Shown: positions 6,684 through 15,957 of the stretch, piece after piece
Layout of the letters: each line of letters starts with the position of its first letter
How positions within the stretch are numbered: the first letter of the stretch is position 1
DNA from: Halobellus ruber
Lineage (GTDB): Archaea; Halobacteriota; Halobacteria; Halobacteriales; Haloferacaceae
NCBI RefSeq assembly: GCF_014212355.1
Contig: NZ_JACKXD010000003.1
Coordinates: forward strand, 124,001-188,000
Direction: 5' to 3'
Length of the DNA: 64,000 bases
Position numbers and translations under genes: made by a program
Notes under the pieces: generated by a model
Told to the model about the DNA's origin: nothing
Seen by the model: the letters and a program-made list of their open reading frames with translations, nothing else
Databases searched by the model: none

Positions 6684-8504
6684 ATGGCCGATTCCAGCGG
6701 GAACAGGGGGTCGCCCGACGGCGGCAGCGAGAGCGGGGAACACAACGGCGTCCCGACCGCCGGCGACGTCATCGCGGACATGTTCTCCTCCGACGAGGTG
6801 TTCCAGCGGATCGTCGCCGACGCCGACCACGAGATCACCTCCGGCGGCCGGGAACTGTTCTTCAGCGCGCTTGCCGGCGGGTTCGCGATCACTGTCACCC
6901 TGCTGGTGTACGCGTCGATGTACCCGAAGACCGACGGCGGCGTCGCCGCGGCGCTTCTGTACCCCATCGGCTTCATCTACATCATCATCGGCGGGTACCA
7001 GCTCTACACCGAGAACACGCTCCCGCCGGTGGCGCTGACGCTCGAACGGCTGGCGTCGATCCCGGCGCTGTTCCGCCACTGGTCGATCGTCCTGGCCGGT
7101 AACTTCGCCGGCGGCGCAATCGGCGCTGTCGTGCTCGCGTTCGGCGGGGTGCTCGAACCCGAGGCCGCGGCCGCGGCGGCGGAGTTCGCCCGCCACGGTG
7201 TCTACGATGTGACCCGGCTCCAGCTGTTCTTCAAGGGCGCGTTCGCGGGGCTGGTCGTTGCCGGCGTGGTGTGGGTGAACTTTGCGGCCCGCGATACGGT
7301 CACCCGGTTTCTCACGGTCTATCTCGCCTTCCTCGTCATTCCCCTGGGGGACCTGTTCCACGTCGTCGTCTCCTTCACCGAGGCGGTGTTTCTGGTCCTC
7401 GTCGGCGACCTCGGGGTCCTCGTCGCGTTCACCGACTTCGTGATCCCCGTCCTGCTCGGGAACACCATCGGCGGGGTGGTGCTGGTCACGGTGGTGAACT
7501 ACTACCAGACCACCGAACAGCGCCTCGAAACCGCGCGGTTCGAGGACGTCCGCCAGCTGTCGGTCCGCGAGTGGCTGCTCGGCGGGCTCGCGGGACGCTC
7601 GTACGTCCCCCTCGTCGACACCGTCGAGGAGATCGTGCGGGATCCCGACTCCTACCGCATTCTGGTCCCGATCGCCAACCCTCGGACCGAGACCGGGATC
7701 GTCGACCTGGCGTGTGCGATCGCCAGCAACCGCGACCGCGGCACCGTCCACGTCGTCCACGTCGTCCAGGCGCCCGAACAGCGACGGCGCGCGGCGGGCC
7801 ACGACCAGCGTGACCGTATCACTGCGGAGTCCGAACGCCTGCTCGAGGACGTCGAGGGGATCGGCGACCGGTACGACGTCGACCTCGAAACCTCCACGAT
7901 CGTCACCCACCGGTCGTTCGAGGACGTCTTCGACCGGGCGAACCGGACCCGCCCCGACCTGGTCGTGATGGAGTGGGAACGCAACGAACTGTGGGCGTCG
8001 GCCCGCGCGGAACGGCCGCTGGACGAACTCACGAACCAACTGCCGTGTGACTTCCTCGTGGTGAAGGACCGCGACCTGGACTACTCGCGGATCCTCCTGC
8101 CGACCGCTGGCGGCCCGGACTCGGATCTGAGCGCCGAGATCGCCCGCGCGCTCGGCACGACCGTCGGGTCGGAGGTCTCGCTGTTACACGTCGTCGACAG
8201 CCCCCAGCAGCGCGAGGCGGGCGAGGCGTTCCTCCGGGAGTGGGCGGCCGAACACGACCTCGCCGGGGCGGCCGCGACAATCGACGACTCCGGGGACGTC
8301 GAGGCCGCGATCGAGCGCGCCGCCGCCGACAACACGATGGTGATGCTCGGGGCCACCGAGCGCGGGCTGTTGGCCCGGCTCGTCACCGACTCGTTGCATC
8401 TGAGGGTCGTCGACGAGGTCGGGGCGTCGGTCCTCCTGGCGGAGCGCCCGAGCGACCGGTCGTTCGTCGATCGGCTGTTCGGCCGGGGGCGACGCCGGAA
8501 GTGA
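6684..8504 (+). CDS. Formate/nitrite-transporter (FNT) domain fused to two universal-stress-protein domains
   Basis: The protein has 606 residues. After a disordered 35-residue start there are six hydrophobic segments typical of FNT pentameric channels (LFFSALAGGFAITVTLLVYA, then VLAGNFAGGAIGAVVLAFGG and LLGNTIGGVVLVTVV), ending near residue 285. Two UspA-like domains follow at about 325-450 and 455-590. The second keeps a glycine-rich nucleotide-loop-like stretch (MVMLGATERGLLARL). The membrane part should pass small monovalent anions such as formate, nitrite or acetate, and the cytosolic Usp domains may sense ATP or stress. I chose ATG 6684 over GTG 6666 because an AT-rich run at 6650-6657 fits a leaderless start there. 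Confidence 0.85.
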   Translation: MADSSGNRGSPDGGSESGEHNGVPTAGDVIADMFSSDEVFQRIVADADHEITSGGRELFFSALAGGFAITVTLLVYASMYPKTDGGVAAALLYPIGFIYIIIGGYQLYTENTLPPVALTLERLASIPALFRHWSIVLAGNFAGGAIGAVVLAFGGVLEPEAAAAAAEFARHGVYDVTRLQLFFKGAFAGLVVAGVVWVNFAARDTVTRFLTVYLAFLVIPLGDLFHVVVSFTEAVFLVLVGDLGVLVAFTDFVIPVLLGNTIGGVVLVTVVNYYQTTEQRLETARFEDVRQLSVREWLLGGLAGRSYVPLVDTVEEIVRDPDSYRILVPIANPRTETGIVDLACAIASNRDRGTVHVVHVVQAPEQRRRAAGHDQRDRITAESERLLEDVEGIGDRYDVDLETSTIVTHRSFEDVFDRANRTRPDLVVMEWERNELWASARAERPLDELTNQLPCDFLVVKDRDLDYSRILLPTAGGPDSDLSAEIARALGTTVGSEVSLLHVVDSPQQREAGEAFLREWAAEHDLAGAAATIDDSGDVEAAIERAAADNTMVMLGATERGLLARLVTDSLHLRVVDEVGASVLLAERPSDRSFVDRLFGRGRRRK

Positions 8505-8580
8505 CGCCGTCGGGGACGAACGCGACGGTCCGCCACGACCCGAGGGCACGTTACTGGAGACGAACCCCCGCTCGTTTCGG

Positions 8581-8603
8581 CGGCGGACGGACAGCGTCCG
8601 CCG
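8581..8603. terminator. GC-rich hairpin between convergent genes
   Basis: The arms cggcggac (8581-8588) and gtccgccg (8596-8603) pair perfectly around a 7-nt loop, just past the FNT-Usp stop and just before the stop of the convergent beta-helix gene. There is no T-run, so its role as a bidirectional terminator is a guess from position. Confidence 0.35.
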
Positions 8604-8606
8604 CTC

Positions 8607-11600
8607 TCACCCGACGAGGTCGTCGAGCAGCCCCCGCGTCACGACTACGTACGCGGCGCCAGTCAGCGCGACCCACCCGGCGGCGGCCGCGATGCCGACG
8701 GTGAGAAGCGGCCCGGGGCCGAACGTCCCGGCGACGACCCACGTCAGGATCCCGACCCCCGCGAGCCCCTGGATCCGCAACCCGTCGACGGGCGGCGAGC
8801 GGTTCGTGATCGTGAGTGCGATGCCGTACACGCCGAACGCCAGCGCCAGGAGGTAACAGAGGCCGCCGATGAGCCCCCAGATCGACCCCAGGCTCCCGAG
8901 CAGCGTCGGCTCGGAGTCCGTCGGCGGCGGCGTCGACGCCGACGTGGCGGCCGTCGTCGCAGTCGGCGTGTCGGTCGCCGGCGTCGCTGTCGACGTCGGG
9001 GACGGCGTCGCCGTTCCCGGCTCGATCGCGACGGCGGTGCCGTCGCTCTCGATCCCGAGGGAGTCTTCGACGACGAGTCCCGCCTCGGCGCTTCGGTTCG
9101 GCATCTCGAAGGTGTACGTCGGGCGCTCCCGAACCGACCGGTCGGTCCCGTCGGTCCGGTAGTGATACCGGACGATCGGTCCCTGTGCGCTCCTCGACGC
9201 GTCCCCGGAGAGTCGGACGTCCGCGCCCGGCGGCGCGGTCGTCGGGGCGTCGATCGCGGCGGTCGGGCGCCTGTATTCGGGGCCGGACGGCGTCTCGCGG
9301 AAGGGGACGAAGTCGACCCAGCCCTGCGCCGTCACGACCGCGTTACCCTCGCCCGCCGGGAGGATCGAGGCGTGGTACGGGCCGGTCGGGTTGCCCCAGT
9401 AGTTGGCCTCGGCGTGCACGGTGCGGATCGGATCGGTGAGGACCAGCGCCGTGGTGTTGGTCGTGACCAGCGGTGCCACGTCGACCGTCAGCCCCCGCTC
9501 GTGGCCGTAGAGGCCGTTCCCCGTGAACCGGTAGCTGCTGTTCGGCGACCCCGTCTTCGGGACCCCGATCCCGGTGGGAACCTCGCCGCTCGCCGCCCGG
9601 ATCGTGATCGCGCTCGCGTCGACGCTCCGCGTGGAGGCCGACCCGTCGGTCCGGAGGAGAGCAACGACCCCGTCGTCGACGGTCACCGCCCTGAGCTGCT
9701 CGTCGATTGCGGGGTCGGAGACGAGCTCCGAAAGCGGGATCTCGGTGGCCCGCTGATCGAGGATCACGCCGGCGGCGCCCTCGGCGACGTAGCTGCCCGT
9801 CCCCGGCTCGACGTCCGGGAGCGAAACCGGCTCCGCAAAGCGGTTGGTGTTGAAGACGATGGCGTTGTCGCGGACCGTCGAACCCAACACCCCGCGGAGG
9901 ACGACCCCGTAGGTGTTCGCGGCGACGACGTTGTCGGCGACCGAGAGGTTCGCGCGGTGGGTGATTGGACTGGCGACGACGAGTCCCGCGCCGGCGTTGT
10001 TCGCGAGCCGGTTGTCGGTCAGGGTACCGCCGTGGACGATCAGGTCCGAGCGGATTTCGAGCCCGTGTCCGCCGCTGTCGGCGATCGTGTTGTCGTGGAT
10101 GGCGAGGCCACGTGCCGCGGCGTCGGTCCGGATCGCCACCCCGGCGTCGTCGTTGCCGACGATCTCGTTGTCGCGGATCGCCGCCCGCTGGACTCGCCAG
10201 CCCGACACATAGATCCCGTCGCGGCCGTTCCCGGCGACGGTGTTGTTGGTGGCCGCGACCGCGACCTCGAGGCTCTCGGTGTCGATCCCGACGCCGTGGA
10301 TCCGGTTGTCCGAGAGTCGGTTGCGTCGCAGGGTGACGTCGCCGTCGGCGAGGCTGCCCGCCCCCAGTTGCCGGAGCCGGATTCCGGTCCGGGCGTTTCG
10401 GATCCGGTTCTCGTTTGCCGTCACCGACGCGGTGCCGTCGGTGGAGACCCGGATCCCGTCACCCGCGGCCGTGATCTCGTTGCTCCGGAAGTAGCTCTCG
10501 CTCGTTTCGGCGCGAACCGCGACGCCGCTTCCGGCGACGCCCGCGATCCGGTTTCGCGACGCATAGAGCCGGGTGACGCGATCGGCGGCGACGAACACGC
10601 CGGCGCCGTCGATCCCGCGGAACGTCGACCCCAGGACCACGAGTCGGCGGACGCTCGTCGAGGGCTGGTCGGCGTCGCGACGGTACACGACGGTGGGCGG
10701 TTCGCCGACGGCGACCACAGTGGGTTCGGGACCGCGGGCCAATTCGGTCGGCGACGTCACGCCGCCGACGACGAAGTTCGCCTCGACGCCGGCGGCGATC
10801 TGCGGGATCGATCCGTCGCGGAGCTGGACGCCGACGGGGTAGATCCCGCGCGTCGTCGGGTTCACCGCGTCGTCGTATTCGACGATCAGCTGCCCGTCGC
10901 TCGGGAGCTCGACGGTGTCCGAGAGGGCGATCTCAAGGCGGGAGTCCGTCGACGACACGGACGCCACCGACTCGCCGAACGACCGTTCGATGCTGCCGTT
11001 CCGGTTCCGGTCGAGCCCGATGCGTTCGATGCTCCCGTTGCCGACCGACGCGACGGAGCCGTCGGAACTGTACGTCAGGCTGATCGAGTCGAACGACACG
11101 CCGACGCCGGGCTGCAGCGCGAGAGTGTGGGCCGCCGCCGCGTCGATGCTATCCGGACCGGCCGTCAGCGAGACCCGATCGGTCGTGCCCGCGCCCGGAC
11201 TCGCCCGGATCGCGTGGCCCCCAATGTCGCGGAACGTCGATTCCCTGACCGTGATCTGCGGCGTCGCGGTCGCCCCCGCAACGGCGAGGCCAGCCGTGGT
11301 GAAGTCCCGGGCCGTCGAGTCGACGAGTTCGACCGTCCCCTCGCGGCTCGCGACGGTGACGCCCGTGGTGCCGCCCTGAAGCACCGTGTGTCGGAGGCGG
11401 AGGGAGCTGTCTTCGCTCCCGTTGTACCGGAGGCTCCCCCACCGCCGCTCCGCCGCCGCGCCGGCGGACCGCGTGATCGCAACGGGGCGAGCGGCCGTGC
11501 CGTTCGCCCGGAACGAGCCGCTCACGGTGACGGTGATGTCCTCGGCGAGTTCGACCCGCGTGCCCGGCGCGACCGTGAGCGCCGCGCCCGGCGCGATCTC

Positions 11601-11804
11601 GATGTCCTGGATGATCCGGTAGGGGCCCTCCGCCGGCGTCCAGGTGGTGTCCGTTTCGATCCCGGATTCGACGAAGGTGACGCTCGGCTCCGCCGTCGTG
11701 GCCGCGGCTACGGGCGCAGTCGCCGACAGCACGACCAGCGCGCCCACGAACGCGACGACAGCGGTCCGTAGCCCCCCGTCAGTCTCCCGTGTCAACGGTT
11801 TCAC
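8607..11804 (-). CDS. Large exported beta-helix (NosD/PbH1-like) surface protein with PKD-like domain and C-terminal membrane segments
   Basis: The protein has 1065 residues. It starts with a signal peptide (hydrophobic VVAFVGALVVLSATAPVAAA). Most of the protein is right-handed parallel beta-helix sequence with many turns of the form N-x-I-x-x-N-x-x-G-I (for example RNRIAGVAGSGVAVRA and DNEIVGNDDAGVAIRTD). Residues about 850-920 look like a PKD/Ig domain (DAPTTAPPGADVRLSGDASR), followed by a Thr/Pro-rich linker and several hydrophobic segments to the end. It is probably anchored in the membrane with the helix outside, binding or modifying polysaccharide. No catalytic residues can be assigned. 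It stands last in a leftward run after the sulfatase. Confidence 0.85.
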   Translation of the reverse strand: MKPLTRETDGGLRTAVVAFVGALVVLSATAPVAAATTAEPSVTFVESGIETDTTWTPAEGPYRIIQDIEIAPGAALTVAPGTRVELAEDITVTVSGSFRANGTAARPVAITRSAGAAAERRWGSLRYNGSEDSSLRLRHTVLQGGTTGVTVASREGTVELVDSTARDFTTAGLAVAGATATPQITVRESTFRDIGGHAIRASPGAGTTDRVSLTAGPDSIDAAAAHTLALQPGVGVSFDSISLTYSSDGSVASVGNGSIERIGLDRNRNGSIERSFGESVASVSSTDSRLEIALSDTVELPSDGQLIVEYDDAVNPTTRGIYPVGVQLRDGSIPQIAAGVEANFVVGGVTSPTELARGPEPTVVAVGEPPTVVYRRDADQPSTSVRRLVVLGSTFRGIDGAGVFVAADRVTRLYASRNRIAGVAGSGVAVRAETSESYFRSNEITAAGDGIRVSTDGTASVTANENRIRNARTGIRLRQLGAGSLADGDVTLRRNRLSDNRIHGVGIDTESLEVAVAATNNTVAGNGRDGIYVSGWRVQRAAIRDNEIVGNDDAGVAIRTDAAARGLAIHDNTIADSGGHGLEIRSDLIVHGGTLTDNRLANNAGAGLVVASPITHRANLSVADNVVAANTYGVVLRGVLGSTVRDNAIVFNTNRFAEPVSLPDVEPGTGSYVAEGAAGVILDQRATEIPLSELVSDPAIDEQLRAVTVDDGVVALLRTDGSASTRSVDASAITIRAASGEVPTGIGVPKTGSPNSSYRFTGNGLYGHERGLTVDVAPLVTTNTTALVLTDPIRTVHAEANYWGNPTGPYHASILPAGEGNAVVTAQGWVDFVPFRETPSGPEYRRPTAAIDAPTTAPPGADVRLSGDASRSAQGPIVRYHYRTDGTDRSVRERPTYTFEMPNRSAEAGLVVEDSLGIESDGTAVAIEPGTATPSPTSTATPATDTPTATTAATSASTPPPTDSEPTLLGSLGSIWGLIGGLCYLLALAFGVYGIALTITNRSPPVDGLRIQGLAGVGILTWVVAGTFGPGPLLTVGIAAAAGWVALTGAAYVVVTRGLLDDLVG

Positions 11805-11950
11805 CCAGCAGTCCTGCGATGTCGATCGGTCTCCCCCGCGGCGTAAAAGGGTGTTGCGGCGAAATCACTATCGATAATATCCGGCCGACGACGCCCGTGC
11901 CGTCGGGGACGGACGCGAGAGACCCCGTCCGGTGGCCGCGGGGGGCGGAA

Positions 11951-13348
11951 TCAGACCCCCGCGAAGTCGTCGGCGAACGACAGGTATCCCGAGGGGCCGT
12001 GCTCCGCGACGCGCGCCAAGGTGTCGGCACCGCCCTCACGGTGACGGTCGGCCCACGCCCGCTTCCGCTCGTCCAGCCGATCGACGACGTCGGGGTGGCC
12101 GTCGCTCACGTCGGTCTGCTCCCAGGGGTCGTCGTGCATATCGTACAGCTGGTACTCCGGGAGGACCCCGCCCCACATCCCGGGGTGGAGCGTGTGGATC
12201 AGCTTCCAGCGGTCGGTTCGAACCGCCCGCTGGGCGGTGTAGAGCCCGTGATCGACGACGATGGCGTCCCGGCCCTCGGCGTCGGCGTCTTCGACGACTG
12301 GTCGGAGCGACCGGCCCTGCCACCGTTCTGGCGGGTCGACGCCGAGGTAGTCAGCGATCGTCGGCGCGAAGTCGACGTTGGTGACGAGCTGCTTGCGCCT
12401 CCCGGCCTCGACGGGGGCGTCCGCGGGCGGTTTGATCACCATCGGGACGCGCTGGGTGCCGTCGTGGGTCGACCAGTGCTCGCGGTAGAGGCCGTGTTCC
12501 CCGAACTCCTCGCCGTGATCGCCCGTCAGCACGATCAGGGTCTCGTCGTACAAGCCGGTCTCCCGAAGGTAGTCGAGCAGCCGGCCGACGTGGCGGTCGG
12601 CGTACCGGATCTCGGCGTCGTAGGTCGCGATCAACTCCGCGAGGTCCGCACGGGACTCGATGTCGGTATGGGTCGCCGACCGCACCGCGTCCCACGTCCG
12701 GTGTTCCGCGAGCTGATCGGCGGTCGGGTACGGCGGCGGGTCGCCGCCGCGGAACCGGTCGATCTCGTCCGCGGAGCGGTTGTACGGGGCGTGGGGGTCC
12801 CAGAACTGCGCGTACAGGAAGAAGTCGTCGTCGGTGCGGTCGAGCGCGTCGATCGACCGGTCGACGACCGCCGCGGCCCGCGGCGTCTGAAAGGAGACGT
12901 GGCCCCACTCGACGGTCATCTCCTCGTCGGGCTCCTGGGGCTGGTGGAACTCGTGCCAGACGTGATAGAACCACGGCGCCGGGTGCCGCGGGAACGACGA
13001 GACCCCGATCGTCCGGATCCGGTGCTGGAAGCACAGCTCCGGGAGCGTCCACCACGGTCTGTCGGGCTCGTTTTCGGTCCACGACCCCGCCCAGTCGGTC
13101 CGGGCGGCCGGCCGGTTCATCTGCTGGGACTGCCGGCCGTGGGTTTCGACGCCGTTGGCGATGCCGTACCGCCCGGAGGAGAGCGCCGCCCGAGACGGCA
13201 TACACGGGGAGTTCGCGACGTAGCCGCGCTCGAAGGCGACGCCGTCGTCGATCAGGGCGTCGACGTTCGGGGTCGTTTCCCGATCGTAGCCGTACGCGCC
13301 GACGTGGTCCGCCCGGAGGGAGTCGATGTCGAGACAGAGAACGTTCAT
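11951..13348 (-). CDS. Arylsulfatase-family hydrolase
   Basis: The protein has 465 residues. The start (MNVLCLDIDSLRADHVGAYG) supplies metal-binding Asp residues, and the signature NSPCMPSRAALSSGR has Cys49 in a C-x-P-S-R context. Cys49 would have to be converted to formylglycine for activity. Later metal and substrate residues appear in LTGDHGEEFGEHGLYREHW. No signal peptide is seen, so the enzyme appears cytosolic. It may act on sulfated sugars or, like related alkaline-phosphatase-superfamily members, on other esters. The gene lies about 150 bp upstream of the beta-helix protein in the same direction, and a link to cell-surface polysaccharide is only suggested by that. Confidence 0.9.
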   Translation of the reverse strand: MNVLCLDIDSLRADHVGAYGYDRETTPNVDALIDDGVAFERGYVANSPCMPSRAALSSGRYGIANGVETHGRQSQQMNRPAARTDWAGSWTENEPDRPWWTLPELCFQHRIRTIGVSSFPRHPAPWFYHVWHEFHQPQEPDEEMTVEWGHVSFQTPRAAAVVDRSIDALDRTDDDFFLYAQFWDPHAPYNRSADEIDRFRGGDPPPYPTADQLAEHRTWDAVRSATHTDIESRADLAELIATYDAEIRYADRHVGRLLDYLRETGLYDETLIVLTGDHGEEFGEHGLYREHWSTHDGTQRVPMVIKPPADAPVEAGRRKQLVTNVDFAPTIADYLGVDPPERWQGRSLRPVVEDADAEGRDAIVVDHGLYTAQRAVRTDRWKLIHTLHPGMWGGVLPEYQLYDMHDDPWEQTDVSDGHPDVVDRLDERKRAWADRHREGGADTLARVAEHGPSGYLSFADDFAGV

Positions 13349-13408
13349 CGTTCCGTGTGAACGACCGACACGACAGGGAAAAACAGTTCCGGCTCGCCCG
13401 ACGGCGGC

Positions 13409-14176
13409 TCACTCCGGCGGCGACAGGTTCGTCAGCCGGGTCTGGGCGGTGTCGGCGGGGTGGACGATCCGCATCGGGAGCCCGCGGTCGTCTGCGGGCG
13501 GCGTCTCCGGCAGCGTCGTCCACCCGTCCGGCCCGCGACGCGCCGTCACGGCCGCCGCGACAGCGTCGACGACGTCGGCGGCGCTACCGACGCTCGGGGC
13601 GTAACTCGGCGTCGTGTACCGCTCGATGGCCGCCCGGCAGCGCGCCCCGGCGTCGGGATACTCCTCGGCGATGAGTTCGATCCGCCGGTGGACGCCGTCG
13701 CGGGTTCGCTTCGAGGCGTCGAGCGGCCGGCGGCCGTTCAACGCGTAGAAGCAGACCGCCGGGTGAGTCTCGACCAGCCGGTCGCGGGCGCTGGGGAACA
13801 TATCCAGGAACTCGTCGACCTCGCGGGTCCGGGGGACGACGCTCCAGGCCTGATTCTGGATGCTGAAGTCGGCGGCGGCCTCGTTGACCGCCTTGGCCTC
13901 CTCGAGGGTCTCCCGGTAGACCGCCTCGCGCACCGGGGTGTAGAATACGCTACTGCCGCGGCGGCCGAGCGCCCGCCTCGCCGCCACGTCGCAGGTCCGC
14001 CGCTCGTCGGCCGGGAGGCCGATCGGGGCGTCGATCAGGATCCGATCGGCGTCGCTGTGGTACTTCCAGGCGCTCCAGACCGACGGGTAGACGCCGGTGT
14101 CCCACCCCCCGTCGTCGTCGAGGACCACCCCGAACCACCCGGTCGAGGCCCACTCGAGCCCGACGTACTTCGCCAT
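13409..14176 (-). CDS. DUF429 family protein (RNase-H-like fold)
   Basis: The protein has 255 residues. It opens with YVGLEWASTGWFGVVLDD and continues with ILIDAPIGLPADERRTCDV, the acidic strand and IDxPxG motif that define DUF429 and are thought to form a nuclease-like RNase H fold. Further family features are SSVFYTPVREAVY and the late ETHPAVCFYALNGRRP. No partner gene gives a role; it precedes the sulfatase gene in the same direction with a 60-bp gap. Biochemical function is unknown for the family as far as I know. Confidence 0.85.
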   Translation of the reverse strand: MAKYVGLEWASTGWFGVVLDDDGGWDTGVYPSVWSAWKYHSDADRILIDAPIGLPADERRTCDVAARRALGRRGSSVFYTPVREAVYRETLEEAKAVNEAAADFSIQNQAWSVVPRTREVDEFLDMFPSARDRLVETHPAVCFYALNGRRPLDASKRTRDGVHRRIELIAEEYPDAGARCRAAIERYTTPSYAPSVGSAADVVDAVAAAVTARRGPDGWTTLPETPPADDRGLPMRIVHPADTAQTRLTNLSPPE

Positions 14177-14263
14177 ACCACCCTCCAGTCGAGGGACTGC
14201 AATAGGTTTTGATCAACGCACCGCCGCGTGACCGCCCCGCGCTTCGGCCGCCCGGCGGACGGA

Positions 14264-14572
14264 CTACGGATCTTCGGGCGCCGTTTCGAGGGTCTCGGCG
14301 ACCCCCTCGGCGGCCGCCGCGACGGTGTCGTAGTAGGTGGTGCCGGCGCTTTGACACCCTCTGGCGAGGTCGACGCGGACCGCGGCGTCGCCGAGGATGT
14401 CGGGCCTGACGGTTACCTTGCCGGCCGCACAGAGCCCGTCGTCGTCGGGGAGCCGATACTCGACGATGCCGCCGGCGTTGTCCGTCCGCTGCCATCCCGC
14501 GGGCGGCGTCGCGGGCAACGCCGCCGCGAGCGTCTCCGGGTCGGCGGCCGTCTCGATCCGGCGTGCGTCCAT
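14264..14572 (-). CDS. Small haloarchaeal protein of unknown function
   Basis: The protein has 102 residues, is acidic and has no membrane segment. It contains ETLAAALPATPPAGWQRTDN and a Cys at each side of the middle. Start and composition look genuine (GC3-rich, Asp/Glu-rich), and it is divergent from the next gene by 82 bp. I do not recognise a domain. Confidence 0.65.
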   Translation of the reverse strand: MDARRIETAADPETLAAALPATPPAGWQRTDNAGGIVEYRLPDDDGLCAAGKVTVRPDILGDAAVRVDLARGCQSAGTTYYDTVAAAAEGVAETLETAPEDP

Positions 14573-14654
14573 ACCGGTCGAAGGGGCGCGAGTCGTATGG
14601 GGGTTCCGGCCCCCGGAGCGAAACCCATAGCCCGCCGCGGGGCGGTCGGTGGGT

Positions 14655-15302
14655 ATGGACCGATCCGGTCGCTTCCGCGTCTACCGCGTCGTCGAGTCGG
14701 TGCCGCAGATCAACCTCCAGGCGGTCGCGTCGCCGACGCTGTACTCGGTTTATCAGTCGGGCTACGCCGACCCCGAACGCCAGGCCGCGGTCGACGACCT
14801 GGAGACCGGCGATCTGGTCGAGGCGACAATCGAGGGCGACCCCGACGACGACGCCGAACCGTGGCGGCTGACCGCCGTCGACGTGGTCGGCGGGGTGGAC
14901 ACCGCCTTCGCCGTCGACGTCGATCCCCCCGATCTCGCCCGGGAGGCCTGGGGCCCCGGCCGGACCGAGCCGGCGTACGCCGTCGTGACCGAGGACGGGA
15001 CCCCGATCGGCGTCTGCGGCGTCCAGCCGCGCGACCCGCTGCCGAACGGCGCGTTCGTGCCCAACGTGCTGACCGGGTTGCTGCCGCTTGAGCCCCAGTT
15101 CGACGCCGTCCCCGAGATCGGCGACCCGGCGGTGGAGGCGGTGTTCCTCGACCCCGACCCCCCGGACGCGTCGTCGTACTCCCGCCCCTACGGCGTCGCC
15201 TTCCTGTTCACCCGGCCGGAGACGGCGTTCGCCGAACGGCTCCGGGCCGAGTACGGTTGCCCGCTCGACGCCGACACCCGGCCGGCGTTCGATCCCTACT
15301 GA
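14655..15302 (+). CDS. Haloarchaeal protein, probable distant paralogue of the 59914-60594 protein
   Basis: The protein has 215 residues and is soluble and acidic. Features are FRVYRVVESVPQINLQAVA near the start, LETGDLVEATIEGDP, then VDVVGGVDTAFAVDVD, and toward the end FLFTRPETAFAERLRAEYG. The order of a leading strand, a 'GDLVEAT' turn, a 'DV-DTAF' strand and a late RP-F-LAE-R-YG motif is also seen in the 226-residue protein at 59914-60594. ATG 14655 is preferred to the ATG two codons earlier. Function is unknown. Confidence 0.7.
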   Translation: MDRSGRFRVYRVVESVPQINLQAVASPTLYSVYQSGYADPERQAAVDDLETGDLVEATIEGDPDDDAEPWRLTAVDVVGGVDTAFAVDVDPPDLAREAWGPGRTEPAYAVVTEDGTPIGVCGVQPRDPLPNGAFVPNVLTGLLPLEPQFDAVPEIGDPAVEAVFLDPDPPDASSYSRPYGVAFLFTRPETAFAERLRAEYGCPLDADTRPAFDPY

Positions 15303-15358
15303 ATCCGAGCCGGCCGGACCTGAAGAGCCATACCCCTGTGGCACCACCGGGAAACCGG

Positions 15359-15901
15359 ATGGTGACGGTGCGCCCGCTGCGGGAGTCCGACCGGGAGACT
15401 GTTGCCGGGATCGTCGCGGCCCACTTCGCCGAGGGGTGGTCGTACGACCTCCCGGCGGACGATCCGGCGAGCGGCACGTTCGTGCGCGTCGCCGAGCGGG
15501 ACGGGGCGGTGGTCGGCGTGATGGCGCTGAGCGTCTCCGGGGACCGGGCGGCCGTTCGCGACGCGATGCACCTGTTCGACACCGTCGAGCCGCTCCCGGA
15601 GGCGTCGCGGTACGGGCTCGTCCACGCCGGCTACGTGGCGCCGGCCCACACCGGCGAGGGGATCGGGAGCCGCCTGCTGGAAGCCCTCCACGCGATCGGC
15701 GTCGAGGAGGGGGTAACGGCCTTCGTCGCCGACGCGTGGGTCCACGGCGGCCCCGACTCGCCGAAGCGGCTCCTCGCCGCCCACGGGTACGACGTCGTTT
15801 CCACCCGCTCCATCGCCGGCCACACCGACGGCCCGTGTCCGAAGTGCGGGACGCCGTGCGTCTGCGAGGCGGCGCTCGCGGTCCGTCGCGCCGACGGGTA
15901 A
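15359..15901 (+). CDS. GNAT-family N-acetyltransferase with C-terminal zinc-binding-like Cys cluster
   Basis: The protein has 180 residues. It starts VTVRPLRESDRETVAGIV and has motif A (YVAPAHTGEGIGSRLLEALH), which binds acetyl-CoA through a variant of the Q/R-x-x-G-x-G/A turn. The tail has CPKCGTPCVCEAALAV, four cysteines that can form a metal site not found in the minimal GNAT fold. The frame is open further upstream, but the ATG at 15359 starts exactly at the conserved beta-1 strand. It follows the 14655 gene by 56 bp in the same direction. The substrate is unknown. Confidence 0.85.
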   Translation: MVTVRPLRESDRETVAGIVAAHFAEGWSYDLPADDPASGTFVRVAERDGAVVGVMALSVSGDRAAVRDAMHLFDTVEPLPEASRYGLVHAGYVAPAHTGEGIGSRLLEALHAIGVEEGVTAFVADAWVHGGPDSPKRLLAAHGYDVVSTRSIAGHTDGPCPKCGTPCVCEAALAVRRADG

Positions 15902-15957
15902 CGGGGGCGCGGCCGTCGGCCCGACGAGGTGATGTGGATGCGTGCGTAACGCCGACA

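Noticed and set aside
9162-11771. An 869-codon open frame antisense to the beta-helix gene
   Set aside because: Arg/Asp/Gly-rich shadow produced by the codon bias of the opposite strand; the minus-strand protein has a signal peptide and repeats.
11789-13360. Long open frame antisense to the sulfatase
   Set aside because: The sulfatase frame has all catalytic motifs; the antisense product has none and typical shadow composition.
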